A stretch of DNA of 64,000 bases from Legionellales bacterium (GCA_027449905.1 DAIDKT010000011.1:26064-90063); one strand, 5' to 3'; shown: positions 8,913 through 20,044, counted from the first letter of the stretch. Made by a program: numbers and translations. Notes: a model not told the origin generated them from the sequence alone.

Positions 8913-11420
8913 TCACAGATTACGCGCCAATTCGACGGTTTCAAAGACTTCAATTAAATCTCCGGCCTTGATATCGTTATAATTTTTAACCCCAATTCCG
9001 CATTCAAAACCTTGCCTTACTTCCGTAACATCATCTTTAAATCGTCGTAAAGATTCAAGTGTTCCTTCATAAATCACGATATTTTCTCGTAATACACGAA
9101 TCGGATTATTGCGTTTAATCGTACCATCAATGACCATACAACCAGCAATCGCACCCAATTTAGGTGAACGAAACACATCACGGACCTCAGCAATACCAAC
9201 AATCTCTTCTTTAAATTGTGGAGCCAATAGTCCGGATAAAGCGCCCCGTACTTGATCTACGATATCATAAATGACGCTGTAATAATGAATGGCAACCGAC
9301 TCTTGCTCAGCTAATCGTTTGGCGCCTGCATCTGCCCGGACATTAAAACCAACTAATAATGCATTCGAAGCCAATGCCAAATGGACATCAGATTCAGTCA
9401 TACCACCGACTCCATTTGAAATAATTTCGACCTTAACCTCATCATTTGACAACTTGACCAATGCATCAGATATTGCTTCTAGAGAACCTTGCACATCAGC
9501 TTTGAGAACAATATTTAAAACTTTGGTCTCTGCGGCAGTCATGTTTTCAAAAATACCTTCTAATGAGGTTTTTTGACGTCTGGCTAATTTAATATCACGG
9601 AATTTACCTTGTCTAAATAATGCAACTTCTCGAGCTTTTTTCTCATCCGCAACAACAATTGCTTCATCTCCCGCATGGGGAATCGCTGATAATCCAATGA
9701 TTTCAACTGGCATCGATGGACCTGCGCTATCGACAAGCTTGCCACTATCACTCACCAACGCACGCACACGGCCATACTGAAATCCAGCCAAAATAATGTC
9801 GCCTTTATGTAAGGTGCCGCGTTGTACCAAAACCGTGGCAACAGGTCCGCGGCCTTTATCCAATCTTGACTCAATCACCACACCCTTTGCTGTACCATCT
9901 TGGTGTGCTTTTAACTCAAGCACTTCAGCCTGTAATAAAATAGAATCGAGTAATTGGTCTACACCCATGCCTGACTTAGCAGAAATATTCACAAACATTG
10001 TATCACCACCCCACGCCTCTGGAATGACTTCATGATTGGATAACTCATTCATCACCCGCTCAGGATCGGCGCCAGACTTATCCATTTTATTGATGGCAAC
10101 AATGATTGGTACTTTGGCAGCTTTGGCATGCTGGACGGCTTCAATTGTTTGTGGTTTCACACCATCATCGGCAGCTACAATTAAAATCACAATATCAGTC
10201 GCTTGTGCACCCCGGGCGCGCATTGCTGTAAAAGCGGCATGTCCAGGGGTGTCCAAGAACGTGATGTTACCTTTTGGTGTACTCACATGGTAAGCACCAA
10301 TATGCTGGGTGATTCCACCTGCTTCACCAGCGGCAACCTTGGTCGTGCGAATATGATCCAACAAGGAGGTCTTTCCGTGATCTACATGCCCCATGATGGT
10401 GACAACCGGCGCACGGGGCAATTCTTCACTGCCTTTGGAGAAGACATCATCCAGCGTGCTTTCAATTGCATTTTCCTGGATTGCGTGGGGTTTATGGCCC
10501 ATTTCTTCAACCACAATAATCGCTGTTTCTTGGTCGATAACCTGGTTGATGGTTGCCATGGCCCCAAGACCAATCATGATTTTAATCACTTCAGCAGCCT
10601 TGACTGACATTCGCTTTGCTAATTCAGCCACGGTAATCGTTTCCGGTACGTATACATCTCGAATGGTTGGAGTTGTTGGCATCTCAAACCCATGAGTTAA
10701 GGATTCCTCTGCTTCGCGATACCTATCTGATTTTTCAGGTTTACGCTTTTTGGGTTTATGCCGCTTAGGATAAATTCCAGTATCTTCAATTTCTTCACGA
10801 ATCAGCGACAGGCTCTGCTTACTCTTGCGCTTATTACGTTTCAAATCAGATTTGGGTGCCTCAGCCTCTTCTTTAACTGGGACTCTTTTTTTAGATATTT
10901 TTTCTGTTTTACTCACTTCTTTAGCCGGGGTTTCAACCGGCGCAACAACCTCAACAACAGCCTCTACCGCAGGTGTATTCTCCTCAGGCACTTGCAGAGC
11001 GATGTCGGGGGCATCGGTCGCGTCAGCTTGTTCATGTTCTTGAACCGACTCGATGATAGGTTCTTCGCCATCGAGAGCTACTTCAGGGGTATTTTGTGAC
11101 GGAGCAACGATTTCCTCGACGGGGCGCTTCACAAAAACTCGCTTCTTACGAACCTCGATGTTTACTGTTTTACCACTGTGTGCATCATGGCTTGCAATTT
11201 GAGAGACACTTTTTCGGCGGAGTGTTATCCTTTCTGGGACCGCACGCTCAATCCGATTGGTACCGCTTTTCAAGTGATTGAGAAGAACTCTTTTCTGCTC
11301 TTCATTAACGACTTCTTGCTCATTCGCAATCGTTAATCCAGCGTCTTGCAACTGACTTAATAATCGCTCCACAGGGATGCCCACGACTTGAGCCAACTGT
11401 TTAACCGTCACATCCGCCAT
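8913..11420 (-). CDS. infB: Translation initiation factor IF-2
   Basis: GTPase that delivers initiator fMet-tRNA to the 30S subunit and promotes subunit joining. 835 residues: an N-terminal IF2_N domain (about 1-50), a long charged low-complexity linker rich in Glu, Lys and Val (about 60-240), a second IF2_N-like domain (about 255-305), then the G domain with [14 protein letters not shown] and NKMD motifs (about 345-500), and the beta-barrel and C-terminal tRNA-binding domains. A strong ribosome-binding site (AGAGAGGA) precedes the ATG. There are 94 bases between the nusA stop and infB. Confidence 0.98.
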   Translation of the reverse strand: MADVTVKQLAQVVGIPVERLLSQLQDAGLTIANEQEVVNEEQKRVLLNHLKSGTNRIERAVPERITLRRKSVSQIASHDAHSGKTVNIEVRKKRVFVKRPVEEIVAPSQNTPEVALDGEEPIIESVQEHEQADATDAPDIALQVPEENTPAVEAVVEVVAPVETPAKEVSKTEKISKKRVPVKEEAEAPKSDLKRNKRKSKQSLSLIREEIEDTGIYPKRHKPKKRKPEKSDRYREAEESLTHGFEMPTTPTIRDVYVPETITVAELAKRMSVKAAEVIKIMIGLGAMATINQVIDQETAIIVVEEMGHKPHAIQENAIESTLDDVFSKGSEELPRAPVVTIMGHVDHGKTSLLDHIRTTKVAAGEAGGITQHIGAYHVSTPKGNITFLDTPGHAAFTAMRARGAQATDIVILIVAADDGVKPQTIEAVQHAKAAKVPIIVAINKMDKSGADPERVMNELSNHEVIPEAWGGDTMFVNISAKSGMGVDQLLDSILLQAEVLELKAHQDGTAKGVVIESRLDKGRGPVATVLVQRGTLHKGDIILAGFQYGRVRALVSDSGKLVDSAGPSMPVEIIGLSAIPHAGDEAIVVADEKKAREVALFRQGKFRDIKLARRQKTSLEGIFENMTAAETKVLNIVLKADVQGSLEAISDALVKLSNDEVKVEIISNGVGGMTESDVHLALASNALLVGFNVRADAGAKRLAEQESVAIHYYSVIYDIVDQVRGALSGLLAPQFKEEIVGIAEVRDVFRSPKLGAIAGCMVIDGTIKRNNPIRVLRENIVIYEGTLESLRRFKDDVTEVRQGFECGIGVKNYNDIKAGDLIEVFETVELARNL

Positions 11421-11514
11421 AATTTAATCCTCTCTTTGCTATACCACGATACTTAACTTCAGGTTTTATGCTCAATCATTTGAATGAGCAATTTAGACAA
11501 CAGACCATAGCACA

Positions 11515-13005
11515 TCAGGCTTTTTCTTTATTAAACCACGGTTCACGCGCCTTCATAATAAGCTTTGCTGCAACCTCTTCACTCATGCTTGGAATGACTA
11601 ACAATTCATCGACTGATTGTTCAGCTAATTCTTCAGTGGTTGTTATGCCAATTTTCGATAACTCTTCTACCAGTTCATTAGTCATGCCTTGCATCTCGCT
11701 TAAACTGGTTTGTTCTAGCCCATAAGCTTCCGATTGACCAGATAATGCTTGAGTTAACAACGTATCATTCGCTCGGTTCCGTAATTCATTTACAATTTCT
11801 TCATCAAAGTCTTCAATTACCAATAACTCATCAATTGGGACATAAGCGATTTCTTCTAACGATGAAAAACCCTGCGAAATGAGAACAGCCGCAATCTCTT
11901 CATCCACGCCAAGGGTGTCAACAAATAATTGAATTGCTTTTGCCGATTCTTCCTGACTTTTGCCTTCAAAATCTTCAATTGTCATGACATTCAGAGTCCA
12001 GCCGGTTAATTGACTAGCTAATCTAACATTTTGACCGTTACGACCAATGGCCTGAGACAGCTGATCTTTTTGTACAGCCAGATCCATCTTGCGGGTATCT
12101 TCATCAACGACAATTGAAGAAATATCCGCAGGAGCCATGGCATTAATGACCAGCTGAGCTGGATTATCATCCCACAGAACAATATCAACTCGTTCGCCAC
12201 CAAGCTCGCTGGATACTGCTTGAACTCGGGCACCACGCATCCCAACACACGCACCTACGGGATCAATACGCCCATCGTTGGTTTTTACTGCGATTTTAGC
12301 TCGACTGCCTGGTTCACGAGCCGCCGCTTTGATTTCAATAATATTTTCACCAATTTCTGGTACTTCAATCCGGAAAAGTTCGATAAGCATTTCTTTGCGA
12401 GCACGGCTGATAAGTAATTGTGGTCCGCGTGCCTGTTCTGAAATTTCGTATAAGTACGCTCTAACCCGATCGTTGGGGCGAAACATTTCTTGCGGTAACA
12501 TTTCTGAGCGCGGCAAAAAAGCTTCTGCCTTTCCACCTAAATCGACAATGATATTATCCCTGGTTACTTTTTTGACTGTTCCGTAAACCAGCTGACCCAT
12601 CTTTGCCATAAACTGATCGATCACCAGTCGTCGTTCAGCTTCACGGATCTTTTGAAAAATAACATGGCGGGCAGTTTGAGCAGCAATCCGACCAAATTCA
12701 ATTGAAGGCATTGGTTCCTCGATATGATCTCCCAACACAGCGTTTGTTTTATGCTCGTGAGCCTGAGCGACGGTGAGCTGGCGATCTGGGAACTCAACTT
12801 CATCATCGGCCACCACATCCCAATAACGAAATGTTTTGTAATCACCATGACGTGGATCTAAGGCTACGCGAATACCGTAATCCATTCCGGACAGCTTGCG
12901 AGTGGCTGATTCCAGCGCTGATTGAATAGCGCTTAAAACAACTTCTTTCGTTACGCCTTTTTCATTTGATAGCGCCTCAGCAACCAGTAACAATTCTTTG
13001 CTCAT
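11515..13005 (-). CDS. nusA: Transcription termination/antitermination factor NusA
   Basis: RNA polymerase accessory factor that modulates pausing, termination and antitermination. N-terminal RNAP-binding domain (about 1-125), S1 domain (about 130-200; [27 protein letters not shown]), two KH domains (about 200-345; [15 protein letters not shown] and [18 protein letters not shown]) and two acidic C-terminal AR repeats as in enterobacterial NusA. I chose the ATG at 13005 ([12 protein letters not shown]) because GAGG lies 6 bases upstream and the sequence aligns with NusA N termini. An ATG at 13008 and a GTG at 13017, overlapping the rimP stop, are alternatives. Confidence 0.97.
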   Translation of the reverse strand: MSKELLLVAEALSNEKGVTKEVVLSAIQSALESATRKLSGMDYGIRVALDPRHGDYKTFRYWDVVADDEVEFPDRQLTVAQAHEHKTNAVLGDHIEEPMPSIEFGRIAAQTARHVIFQKIREAERRLVIDQFMAKMGQLVYGTVKKVTRDNIIVDLGGKAEAFLPRSEMLPQEMFRPNDRVRAYLYEISEQARGPQLLISRARKEMLIELFRIEVPEIGENIIEIKAAAREPGSRAKIAVKTNDGRIDPVGACVGMRGARVQAVSSELGGERVDIVLWDDNPAQLVINAMAPADISSIVVDEDTRKMDLAVQKDQLSQAIGRNGQNVRLASQLTGWTLNVMTIEDFEGKSQEESAKAIQLFVDTLGVDEEIAAVLISQGFSSLEEIAYVPIDELLVIEDFDEEIVNELRNRANDTLLTQALSGQSEAYGLEQTSLSEMQGMTNELVEELSKIGITTTEELAEQSVDELLVIPSMSEEVAAKLIMKAREPWFNKEKA

Positions 13006-13013
13006 CATATGCC

Positions 13014-13457
13014 TCACTTAGATGTCAAACTTCCTTTCACAATATTAGAAAAAAGAAAATCTTGTTGTTCATTATCAATTGCAAGCACTAACTTCTCTTC
13101 ATCAGCCTTCACAATCACGCCCATGAATTTTCGCCTGCCATCAACTGGTTTTAATACTTTTATCTCAACGGTTTCATTGATATATCGTTGGTAGTGATCG
13201 TGATAAAACAAAGGCCGGGGAATGCCTGGAGATGATATTTCTAAGCTGTATTGGCCCGAAATAGGATCTTCAACATCCAACAAAGCGCCAATTTGTCGGC
13301 TGACTCGTTCACAGTCCTCTATTCCGATTCCATTGGCTTTATCAATGTACACTCTCAGTAAAGCACGATGACCTTGAGCAAGATACTGGCATCCCCACAA
13401 TTCATAACCCATATTTTCAATGGTTGGTCTAATGTACTGCTCGATCTTTTGATTCAT
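13014..13457 (-). CDS. rimP: Ribosome maturation factor RimP
   Basis: Needed for assembly of the 30S subunit head. 147 residues; N-terminal alpha/beta domain with [13 protein letters not shown] and [23 protein letters not shown], then [20 protein letters not shown] and a C-terminal Sm-like beta-barrel (about 90-147). It directly precedes nusA with essentially no gap and follows the initiator tRNA after a hairpin, the same order as the metY-rimP-nusA-infB operon of E. coli. Confidence 0.96.
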   Translation of the reverse strand: MNQKIEQYIRPTIENMGYELWGCQYLAQGHRALLRVYIDKANGIGIEDCERVSRQIGALLDVEDPISGQYSLEISSPGIPRPLFYHDHYQRYINETVEIKVLKPVDGRRKFMGVIVKADEEKLVLAIDNEQQDFLFSNIVKGSLTSK

Positions 13458-13474
13458 AATATTTTCAAGATAAT

Positions 13475-13500
13475 AAAAAACCCCATAAATGGGGTTTAAT
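13475..13500 (-). terminator. Terminator-like hairpin between tRNA-fMet and rimP
   Basis: On the minus strand a 7-bp stem AAACCCC/GGGGTTT (13491-13497 with 13478-13484) encloses a 6-base loop and is followed by a run of six T bases, overlapping the end of the stem, continuing to 13475. It lies just after the tRNA 3' end and before rimP. It can act as a full terminator for the tRNA or as a partial one that lets some transcription continue into rimP-nusA-infB. Confidence 0.8.
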
Positions 13501-13505
13501 TAAAG

Positions 13506-13582
<77 letters not shown>

Positions 13583-13670
13583 TCAACTGAGGCCGATTAT
13601 ACGGACATTATAATGATTAAGCAAGGAAATCCTGAAACTGCTTATAAAAAAATTTTTACCTAACTAAGGC

Positions 13671-13822
13671 GTGTTGACAATTAAGATCTCGACGACCCGC
13701 GACTTGTTCGCGGGATCCAGCTGGATCTATCTCTGTGCAATAGTGACGTGAATTGAGCAAGATCTCTGGATCCCGCGAACAAGTCCATATACGTAGGGCA
13801 TCAGAAAATGAATTGTCAAGAG
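13671..13822. repeat. Nested inverted repeat element, family A copy 1
   Basis: The outer arms are TTGACAATT (13674-13682) and AATTGTCAA (13811-13819). Inside them lies a perfect 20-bp inverted repeat, GACTTGTTCGCGGGATCCAG at 13701-13720 and its complement at 13766-13785. GTCCATATACGTAGG at 13783-13797 recurs inverted at 36110-36124, and the left end (GTTGACAATT-AAGAT) resembles 34892-34915. No protein is evident in the element. Confidence 0.75.
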
Positions 13823-13849
13823 ACCCTAAATTGACGTCATCCCTAACAA

Positions 13850-14560
13850 CTACGACGTACAACCACTCACCAGCCCCTTGAATGTGGGATCCGATTGTAA
13901 TTGGTAGGTATTCCAAAAGTCATCCTGCACCACGAAAGCCTTATGATCAATAGCAACCAATTCTGTTGTTTTTTGCAAAGTGCCAGTGCAAAACCGCCAT
14001 CCTTTCGGCAGATGCAAACGATTGCCTAAAGTTGATAAGTCACCTATGGTTTGCACTGCCTTCTGAACACTGTAAGATTGCATCACATATATCTGACCGG
14101 TCGGATCAATTAATTCATAAACCGGTTTTCGATCTGCATAAACACACGTTGTATTTCTGTCAACTGTTCGTTGGCGATATGGTTTGTGAGGCCTTATCAG
14201 ATCGAGAAAGGATACATGCAATACGCCTGCCTCTCTCATCTCTAAACCATTAAATGAAATAATCTGAGGGTTGATGAGTGCCGCATGGATTATTTTGTCT
14301 AACACCCAGTACCGAGGTCCATTCAAATAGACAAACGAAGAGTTGAGCTGCTTTTCAATTCCTTCTTTTGTCAGCTGCTTCCATTGTTTGTCCGGACAAT
14401 CATTTAAACCGATCGTAGAATAAGCTGCGAAGGTCAACTTTCCCTTCCAGGCAATGATCTCGCAGTATCTCTGATTACGAATTTCTCCCGTGTCATTCGC
14501 ATAAGCCTGCGCTGATAGAATGACCGCTATGATAAACCATTGTTTCCATCCTTGAACCAT
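13850..14560 (-). CDS. Secreted hypothetical protein
   Basis: I do not recognise the family. From the ATG at 14560 (GGAG 8 bases upstream) the 236-residue protein begins with a typical signal peptide, MVQGWKQWFIIAVILSAQAYA, with likely cleavage before ND. A frame extension 13 codons upstream (from 14599) would bury the signal peptide and has no better ribosome-binding site. The mature part has about five cysteines (near YCEII, NDCPD, TTCVYAD, RFCTG and the C-terminal GCTS), compatible with disulfides in an oxidising compartment. It has no close partner: repeats flank it on both sides and it follows nuoN on the same strand. Likely periplasmic or exported; function unknown. Confidence 0.6.
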   Translation of the reverse strand: MVQGWKQWFIIAVILSAQAYANDTGEIRNQRYCEIIAWKGKLTFAAYSTIGLNDCPDKQWKQLTKEGIEKQLNSSFVYLNGPRYWVLDKIIHAALINPQIISFNGLEMREAGVLHVSFLDLIRPHKPYRQRTVDRNTTCVYADRKPVYELIDPTGQIYVMQSYSVQKAVQTIGDLSTLGNRLHLPKGWRFCTGTLQKTTELVAIDHKAFVVQDDFWNTYQLQSDPTFKGLVSGCTS

Positions 14561-14625
14561 CCTGGTTTCTCCAATTGAAAAAAATAGGTAACTCCGCATG
14601 TTTTGGATAGGTTTGATTTCAACTC

Positions 14626-14745
14626 AATCAAATTGATTCCGCGTCATCCTGAACGAAGTGAAGGATTTACTGAATTTGGATCAAACCAAGTCATTTAAGA
14701 TTCTTTACTGCGCTCAGGATAACGTACCTGGGAAGTAACAAAAAT
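14626..14745. repeat. REP-like palindromic element, family B copy 1
   Basis: Arms at 14642-14666 and 14700-14724 form an imperfect 25-bp inverted repeat (CGTCATCCTGAACGAAGTG... against CGTTATCCTGAGCGCAGTA...). The flanks AATCAAATTGATTCC on the left and ACGTACCTGGG plus AGTAACAAAAAT on the right recur around 61945-62010, where only one arm with a short palindrome is present. Short palindromes of the GTCATCCTGA type are widespread intergenic repeats in gammaproteobacteria. Confidence 0.75.
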
Positions 14746-14753
14746 AGTAGAAT

Positions 14754-14784
14754 AGCCCTGGTATTTACATCATGTCGCAGGGCT
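14754..14784 (-). terminator. Possible terminator after nuoN
   Basis: On the minus strand AGCCCTG (14784-14778) can pair with CAGGGCT (14760-14754) across a 17-base loop about 20 bases after the nuoN stop. A T-rich stretch (ATTTTTG) follows only after about 8 bases, so it is a weak match to an intrinsic terminator. Confidence 0.4.
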
Positions 14785-14804
14785 GCTCTACAAGCAATCA
14801 AAAT

Positions 14805-16244
14805 CTACGCAAAAGCAGTTACGCAAGCAGCTATCAACGCACTTGGAAAGATACCTAAATAGAGAAGGGATAGGCAGTTGAGCGAAAAAAGGGCCATTGC
14901 TGCTCGCGGCAATCGAATACAAGTGCTATCACGTGATTCATCAAAGTACATGATTTTGATAATTCTAAGATAATAAAATACACCAACCACAGCTACAACC
15001 AACCCAACCACAGCGACCCAGGTTGAATGGACATCAACGAGGGCCTTTAAAACCAATAGTTTTGCAAAAAATCCGACCGTGGGGGGCACACCTGCCATTG
15101 AAAACAAAACCACCATCATCATAAACGCAAGCCATGGGTTACGTTTATTTAATCCATTCAAATCACTCAAGGATTCGATTTCTACCCCCGAACGCGACAA
15201 CAATACCAGTAAACCAAATGCACCAACCGACATCACAGCGTAAATTAATACATAGTACAAAGCAGCAGCATAACCGGCGGGTGTCGCCGCCAATATCCCA
15301 AACAAGGCATATCCCATGTGAGAAATAGTTGAGTATGCGAACATCCGTTTGATATTACTCTGCGCAATTGCGATTAAATTACCAATGATAGTAGATGATA
15401 AGGCCATAATTAAGATCACAGCTTGCCAATCACCAGCTAAATTAATTAAACCAAGTGTCAACAAACGCAGCATCATCCCCATGGCTGCAATCTTCGGCGC
15501 CGCACTCAAAAATAAAGTAACTGAAGTGGGGGCACCATCATAAACGTCCGGCGCCCACATATGAAATGGAACAGCTGCTAATTTGAAACCGACACCAGCT
15601 AAAATGAATACCAAGGCAAATGACAACATGGCTCTTTCATCTTGCCCATGCACGATCACAGCCGCGGCAATATTTTGTAAATCTAAATAACCGGTTGCAC
15701 CATATAGGAGAGACATACCATACAACAGCATCGCGGATGCAATTGAACCAATCACAAAATATTTCATGGCAGCTTCAGATCCATGACCACTATGCCTACG
15801 AATCGCCGTCATTGCATAGAGAGGTAAGGAAAGTAACTCAACGCCTAAATAAATGGTGAGCAAAGAATGTGCGGAAACCAGTATCATCATCCCAAGGGTA
15901 GCCAGCAAACCTAGCACATAGTAATCACCAGCAGGAATATTGCGTTCATCTATATACAACTTTGAGTAGACAAAACTTAGAAATACTGACAGATAGATAA
16001 ACAATTTCATGAGATGCGCCAGATCATCACTGATGAAGAGACCATGAAAGATCACCTGTTTAAATTCACCGAGAAATAAGAAACTGACAACAGCAGCAGA
16101 AACCAAACCACAGGACGCTACAAACAAAGCAATTGTTTTAATTCGCTTGGATAAAAATAAGTCGGACAAGATAGCAAGACATATTGTAACTAATATAATG
16201 ACTTCTGGTAGTGCGATGGTTGCTGTATTCATTATTCCACTCAT
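14805..16244 (-). CDS. nuoN: NADH-quinone oxidoreductase subunit N
   Basis: One of three antiporter-like proton-pumping membrane subunits of complex I. 479 residues with about 14 membrane helices. The family signature around [19 protein letters not shown] carries the conserved glutamate (about residue 133), and lysines near AMKYFVIGS and [16 protein letters not shown] mark the proton channel. AAGGG lies 7 bases before the ATG; a second ATG four codons in (16232) is possible. It is the last gene of the nuo operon, three bases after nuoM. Confidence 0.96.
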   Translation of the reverse strand: MSGIMNTATIALPEVIILVTICLAILSDLFLSKRIKTIALFVASCGLVSAAVVSFLFLGEFKQVIFHGLFISDDLAHLMKLFIYLSVFLSFVYSKLYIDERNIPAGDYYVLGLLATLGMMILVSAHSLLTIYLGVELLSLPLYAMTAIRRHSGHGSEAAMKYFVIGSIASAMLLYGMSLLYGATGYLDLQNIAAAVIVHGQDERAMLSFALVFILAGVGFKLAAVPFHMWAPDVYDGAPTSVTLFLSAAPKIAAMGMMLRLLTLGLINLAGDWQAVILIMALSSTIIGNLIAIAQSNIKRMFAYSTISHMGYALFGILAATPAGYAAALYYVLIYAVMSVGAFGLLVLLSRSGVEIESLSDLNGLNKRNPWLAFMMMVVLFSMAGVPPTVGFFAKLLVLKALVDVHSTWVAVVGLVVAVVGVFYYLRIIKIMYFDESRDSTCIRLPRAAMALFSLNCLSLLYLGIFPSALIAACVTAFA

Positions 16245-16247
16245 GTC

Positions 16248-17753
16248 TTAACCCTTTGATTTGTCCGCAAGTTCTAGTGTATGAGCCACTGTTTGATGCA
16301 CATAAGTCAAAAGAGGCTTAGGATAAACACCAACGGCAATGACCATGAAGGCAAGCAACGTATAAGCACTGACTTCAAACCCTGTCAGATCTGTTAAATT
16401 CTCAATATGCTTGTTTGTAATAGATCCAAATATAACCCGCTTATACATCCACAGTGTATAAGAGGCGCCAATAATTAGCGTCAGTGCGGCCCAAAAAGCA
16501 ATCCAGAATCCTGCATGAATACTGCCTAAAATGACCATGAACTCGCCGACAAAGCCCGACGTTCCTGGTAGCCCCGCATTTGCCATCGAAAAGATCATAA
16601 GGAAAGTAGCGAACATGGGCATGGTCTTGACAATCCCGCCCATATCCGCAATTTGACGTGAATGGAGACGTTCGTAAATGAATCCTACCCCAGCAAATAA
16701 ACCGCTAGATACAAACGCATGGGATATCATGATAATGATGGCACCTTCAAAAATTAAGCCTGCATTTTTTATACCTGCATGCTCGGCAACTGCATAAATC
16801 GCAAAAAAACCGAGCGTAACGAAACCCATGTGCGAAATAGAAGAATAGGCTATCAAACGTTTCATGTCCTTTTGAATAATGGCAACCAACCCCACATAAA
16901 CCACTGCAATAAGTGATAGCGCAATCATCACAGGGGCGTAGTGACGACAAGCATCTGGCACAATAGGCAAAGCAAAGCGAATAAAACCATAAGCACCGAG
17001 TTTTAATAAAATTGCAGCCAATACAATGGACCCTCCTGCAGGCGCTTCAGTATGGGCATCAGGCAACCAAGTATGGACAGGAAACATGGGGATCTTGATT
17101 GCAAAACCAAGAAAGAAGGCAATGAAAATCAGCGTTTGTGCGGTCATGCTCAATTTAACTGCATACATCGTCTCTATGTTGAAAGTGCCGGTTTGAAACC
17201 CGAGGTATAAAAATGAGGCCAACATCAATACCGACCCCAAAAAGGTGTATAAAAAGAACTTGATTGCTGCATACACCCGATTATCTGACCCCCAAATGCC
17301 AATAATTAAATACATGGGAATAAGCGTCGCTTCCCAAAAAATATAAAAGACAATCCCGTCCATTGCTGCAAACACGCCAACCAGCAGTCCTTGCATGATG
17401 AGGAACGAAGCTAAATATTGCGAAATACGCTTTTTAATGCTACTCCACGTCGACAAGATAACAATTAAATTGGTGAAAATTGTTAGAACAATTAGTAGTA
17501 ATGATAAACCATCAATTCCGAGTGTATAACGAATTCCCAAAGACTGCATCCATGATAAATCTTCAACGAATTGCATAGCATAGGTATGGGAATCAAATTC
17601 CTGCATCAGTGGAATGCATAGTAACAAAGTCGCGATGACAGTCGCGAGTGAAATATATCGTGACAAATTTGGTTTGCTATCATTTCCAGCGGATAAAACC
17701 GCTATGCCACCAATAATTGGCAGCCAAACCAACACGTTAAGCAAATGATTCAT
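16248..17753 (-). CDS. nuoM: NADH-quinone oxidoreductase subunit M
   Basis: Antiporter-like membrane subunit of complex I. 501 residues, about 14 membrane helices; conserved glutamate in FYIFWEATLIPMYLIIGIWG (about 140-160), the channel lysine in AAIKFFLYTFLGSVLMLASF, and the KDMKRLIAYSSISHMGF motif (about 290-310). It follows nuoL with a 4-base gap and matches the family length. Confidence 0.97.
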   Translation of the reverse strand: MNHLLNVLVWLPIIGGIAVLSAGNDSKPNLSRYISLATVIATLLLCIPLMQEFDSHTYAMQFVEDLSWMQSLGIRYTLGIDGLSLLLIVLTIFTNLIVILSTWSSIKKRISQYLASFLIMQGLLVGVFAAMDGIVFYIFWEATLIPMYLIIGIWGSDNRVYAAIKFFLYTFLGSVLMLASFLYLGFQTGTFNIETMYAVKLSMTAQTLIFIAFFLGFAIKIPMFPVHTWLPDAHTEAPAGGSIVLAAILLKLGAYGFIRFALPIVPDACRHYAPVMIALSLIAVVYVGLVAIIQKDMKRLIAYSSISHMGFVTLGFFAIYAVAEHAGIKNAGLIFEGAIIIMISHAFVSSGLFAGVGFIYERLHSRQIADMGGIVKTMPMFATFLMIFSMANAGLPGTSGFVGEFMVILGSIHAGFWIAFWAALTLIIGASYTLWMYKRVIFGSITNKHIENLTDLTGFEVSAYTLLAFMVIAVGVYPKPLLTYVHQTVAHTLELADKSKG

Positions 17754-17757
17754 ACCC

Positions 17758-19734
17758 TCACCTTGCTAATAAAAACCAGCCTAAAAATCCAAACAATCCA
17801 AGTAACATCACTGCTACGTAATGATACAGATAACCACTTTCCATTACGCGTGTTTTAAATGCGAGCCAATAGATAGTTCGACCACTTCCGTTCACCATCA
17901 AACCATCAATCAGTTTTTGGTCGGAAACTTGGTAAAAAAAGCGTCCTATCATTTTGGTTCCATTCATCAGGACATGTTCGTCAAACCAATCGAAACCATA
18001 CTTAGCAACAAGAACTCGATAGATCCACGTGAATCTTTGAACCACCACCGCAGGAATCTTTGGCAACAATATGTAACATATCCAGGCAATGAAGATGCCC
18101 AATAAAGTCAACCACAACACAATAGATTGGAAAGATTCAAGGACGGCGTCCCACGGGGAACTTATTTCTTTCGCTATTTTTCCTAGAACGTTATGCCCTG
18201 GAAGTACGGTGAGCGTTTCACCGAGCAAACCGGGCGTATTAAATAAGATAGGCATATACAGCACAATTCCCAATCCGATAGAAGGAATCGCTAAGGCAAC
18301 CAGAGGCAAACAAATCACCCACGGTGATTCATGGACATGATTCCAGCCTTTTTTATCCAAGCGTGTCTGACCATGGAAGGTCATAAAAAAGGCACGGAAG
18401 GTATATAAAGCGGTTACCATAGCACCCGTAGCAACACAGAAGTATGCATAACCACTTCCTGGGATATCGGAAAGCTTCGCTGCTTCAATGATGGTATCCT
18501 TGGAAAAGAACCCTGAAAATGGGGGCAATGCACATAATGCTAAACTACCGATTAGAAAAGTCACATAGGTTATCGGCATTTTCTTATATAATCCGCCCAT
18601 CTTCCGCATATCCTGTTCATGATGAAGGGCAACAATCACTGAACCTGCACCTAAAAACAGCAAGGCTTTAAAACAAGCATGGGTTAACAAATGAAAAATA
18701 CCGGCACTGTATGCTGATGCACCCATAGCCACCATCATGTAACCAAGCTGCGACAAAGTTGAATAAGCAATCACTCGCTTGATATCATTCATGACCAAAG
18801 CTATCAGTCCCGTAAATAGCGCTCCAGTGGCTCCAATCACCAACACAAAACTTAATGCAACTGATGATAACTCAATCAACGGCGAAATACGCGCAACCAT
18901 GAAAACCCCTGCGGTGACCATGGTTGCAGCATGAATCAAAGCGGATATCGGTGTTGGACCTTCCATTGACTCTGGCAACCAAACATGGAGGGGAATTTGG
19001 GCTGATTTTCCCATGGCCCCAACAAACAGTAACAAACAGGTCACTGTAACAAGTGACCAAGCATGCCCGTTAAATAGTTGAATGGTTTCCAGAGATAAAC
19101 GATGTGATTGTTGAAAAACACTTGCATAATCCAAAGTACCTGCATAGGCAAGAACCAGTCCAATCCCCAACACAAAACCAAAATCACCAACGCGGTTCAC
19201 CACAAATGCTTTCATCGCACCTTGATTGGCAGATTCACGTTGGTACCAGAATCCGATTAATAAATATGAAACCAAACCAACCCCTTCCCAGCCAAAGAAT
19301 AACTGCAGAAAATTATTTGCGGTCACTAGCATCAACATCATAAATGTAAACAAGGATATGTAACTAAAAAAACGCTGATAACCGTTATCATCGGCCATAT
19401 AGCCTATACTATAGATATGCACGCAAAATGAAACAAAGGTCACAATGACCATCATCACCACAGTCAACGGGTCAATCAAAAATCCAATATGAAAAGCATA
19501 AGGAAATATATCGCCACCGCTGGCCCAAGTGTATAAATTAGCATCTAAGACCGGTGCCGATCCAAACAACACCGAATTTGCAACATAAAGTGACAAAACA
19601 AGCGACAACCCAACACCAAATATGGTGAAAGAATGAGCACCTACTCGGCCAACTTGTTTTCGGAAAAACCCTGAAATGATTGACGCGACTAAAGGCGCCA
19701 ATACAATGATTAAACAACACTGTAGAATGCTCAC
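17758..19734 (-). CDS. nuoL: NADH-quinone oxidoreductase subunit L
   Basis: Distal antiporter-like subunit whose long lateral helix clamps the membrane arm of complex I. 658 residues: the N-terminal Oxidored_q1_N segment (about 60-125), the core with QLFFGWEGVGLVSYLLIGFW (about 144-163) and NDIKRVIAYSTLSQLGYMMV (about 315-335), then the extended C-terminal region (about 440-658) that supplies the lateral helix and anchor helix. The length is normal for the family. Confidence 0.97.
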   Translation of the reverse strand: MSILQCCLIIVLAPLVASIISGFFRKQVGRVGAHSFTIFGVGLSLVLSLYVANSVLFGSAPVLDANLYTWASGGDIFPYAFHIGFLIDPLTVVMMVIVTFVSFCVHIYSIGYMADDNGYQRFFSYISLFTFMMLMLVTANNFLQLFFGWEGVGLVSYLLIGFWYQRESANQGAMKAFVVNRVGDFGFVLGIGLVLAYAGTLDYASVFQQSHRLSLETIQLFNGHAWSLVTVTCLLLFVGAMGKSAQIPLHVWLPESMEGPTPISALIHAATMVTAGVFMVARISPLIELSSVALSFVLVIGATGALFTGLIALVMNDIKRVIAYSTLSQLGYMMVAMGASAYSAGIFHLLTHACFKALLFLGAGSVIVALHHEQDMRKMGGLYKKMPITYVTFLIGSLALCALPPFSGFFSKDTIIEAAKLSDIPGSGYAYFCVATGAMVTALYTFRAFFMTFHGQTRLDKKGWNHVHESPWVICLPLVALAIPSIGLGIVLYMPILFNTPGLLGETLTVLPGHNVLGKIAKEISSPWDAVLESFQSIVLWLTLLGIFIAWICYILLPKIPAVVVQRFTWIYRVLVAKYGFDWFDEHVLMNGTKMIGRFFYQVSDQKLIDGLMVNGSGRTIYWLAFKTRVMESGYLYHYVAVMLLGLFGFLGWFLLAR

Positions 19735-19738
19735 GTTG

Positions 19739-20044
19739 TTACCCTTTTAAATGGTTCATTTTGTTAACGTCAATATTCCCACGGTTCCGATAAACCAGCA
19801 TCACAATGGCTAATCCAATCGCTGCTTCAGCAGCTGCTACCGTTAGAATAAAAAAAACAAATACTTCGCCCGCTTTACCACCATAGTAGTGCGAAAATGC
19901 CACAAAATTTGTGTTCACCGCCAATAGCATCAGCTCAATACAAACCAGCAACAGGATCACATTGCGACGATTAATCACAACCCCAATCAACCCAAATCCA
20001 AACAAAATTGCCGATAACATTAAATAATCTGTAACTGGTATCAT
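19739..20044 (-). CDS. nuoK: NADH-quinone oxidoreductase subunit K
   Basis: Small three-helix membrane subunit of complex I with buried glutamates essential for coupling ([14 protein letters not shown] near residues 30-43, and [12 protein letters not shown] near 68-80). 101 residues, standard length. It is separated from nuoJ by 144 bases that contain a long inverted repeat, the only sizeable gap inside this operon. Confidence 0.97.
   Translation of the reverse strand: MIPVTDYLMLSAILFGFGLIGVVINRRNVILLLVCIELMLLAVNTNFVAFSHYYGGKAGEVFVFFILTVAAAEAAIGLAIVMLVYRNRGNIDVNKMNHLKG

Noticed and set aside
10203..10607. Long open frame on the plus strand inside infB (134 codons)
   Set aside because: It is antisense to the conserved G domain of IF-2, has no ribosome-binding site or family features, and is best explained by the codon pattern of infB.
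13656..13850. Possible CRISPR array because of repeated words
   Set aside because: The repeats are inverted rather than direct, occur only once or twice locally, lack regular spacers, and no cas genes are present.
13656..13916. 86-codon minus-strand frame over the repeat at 13.7-13.8 kb
   Set aside because: It is composed largely of palindromic repeat sequence and overlaps the end of the exported protein; no coding signature.
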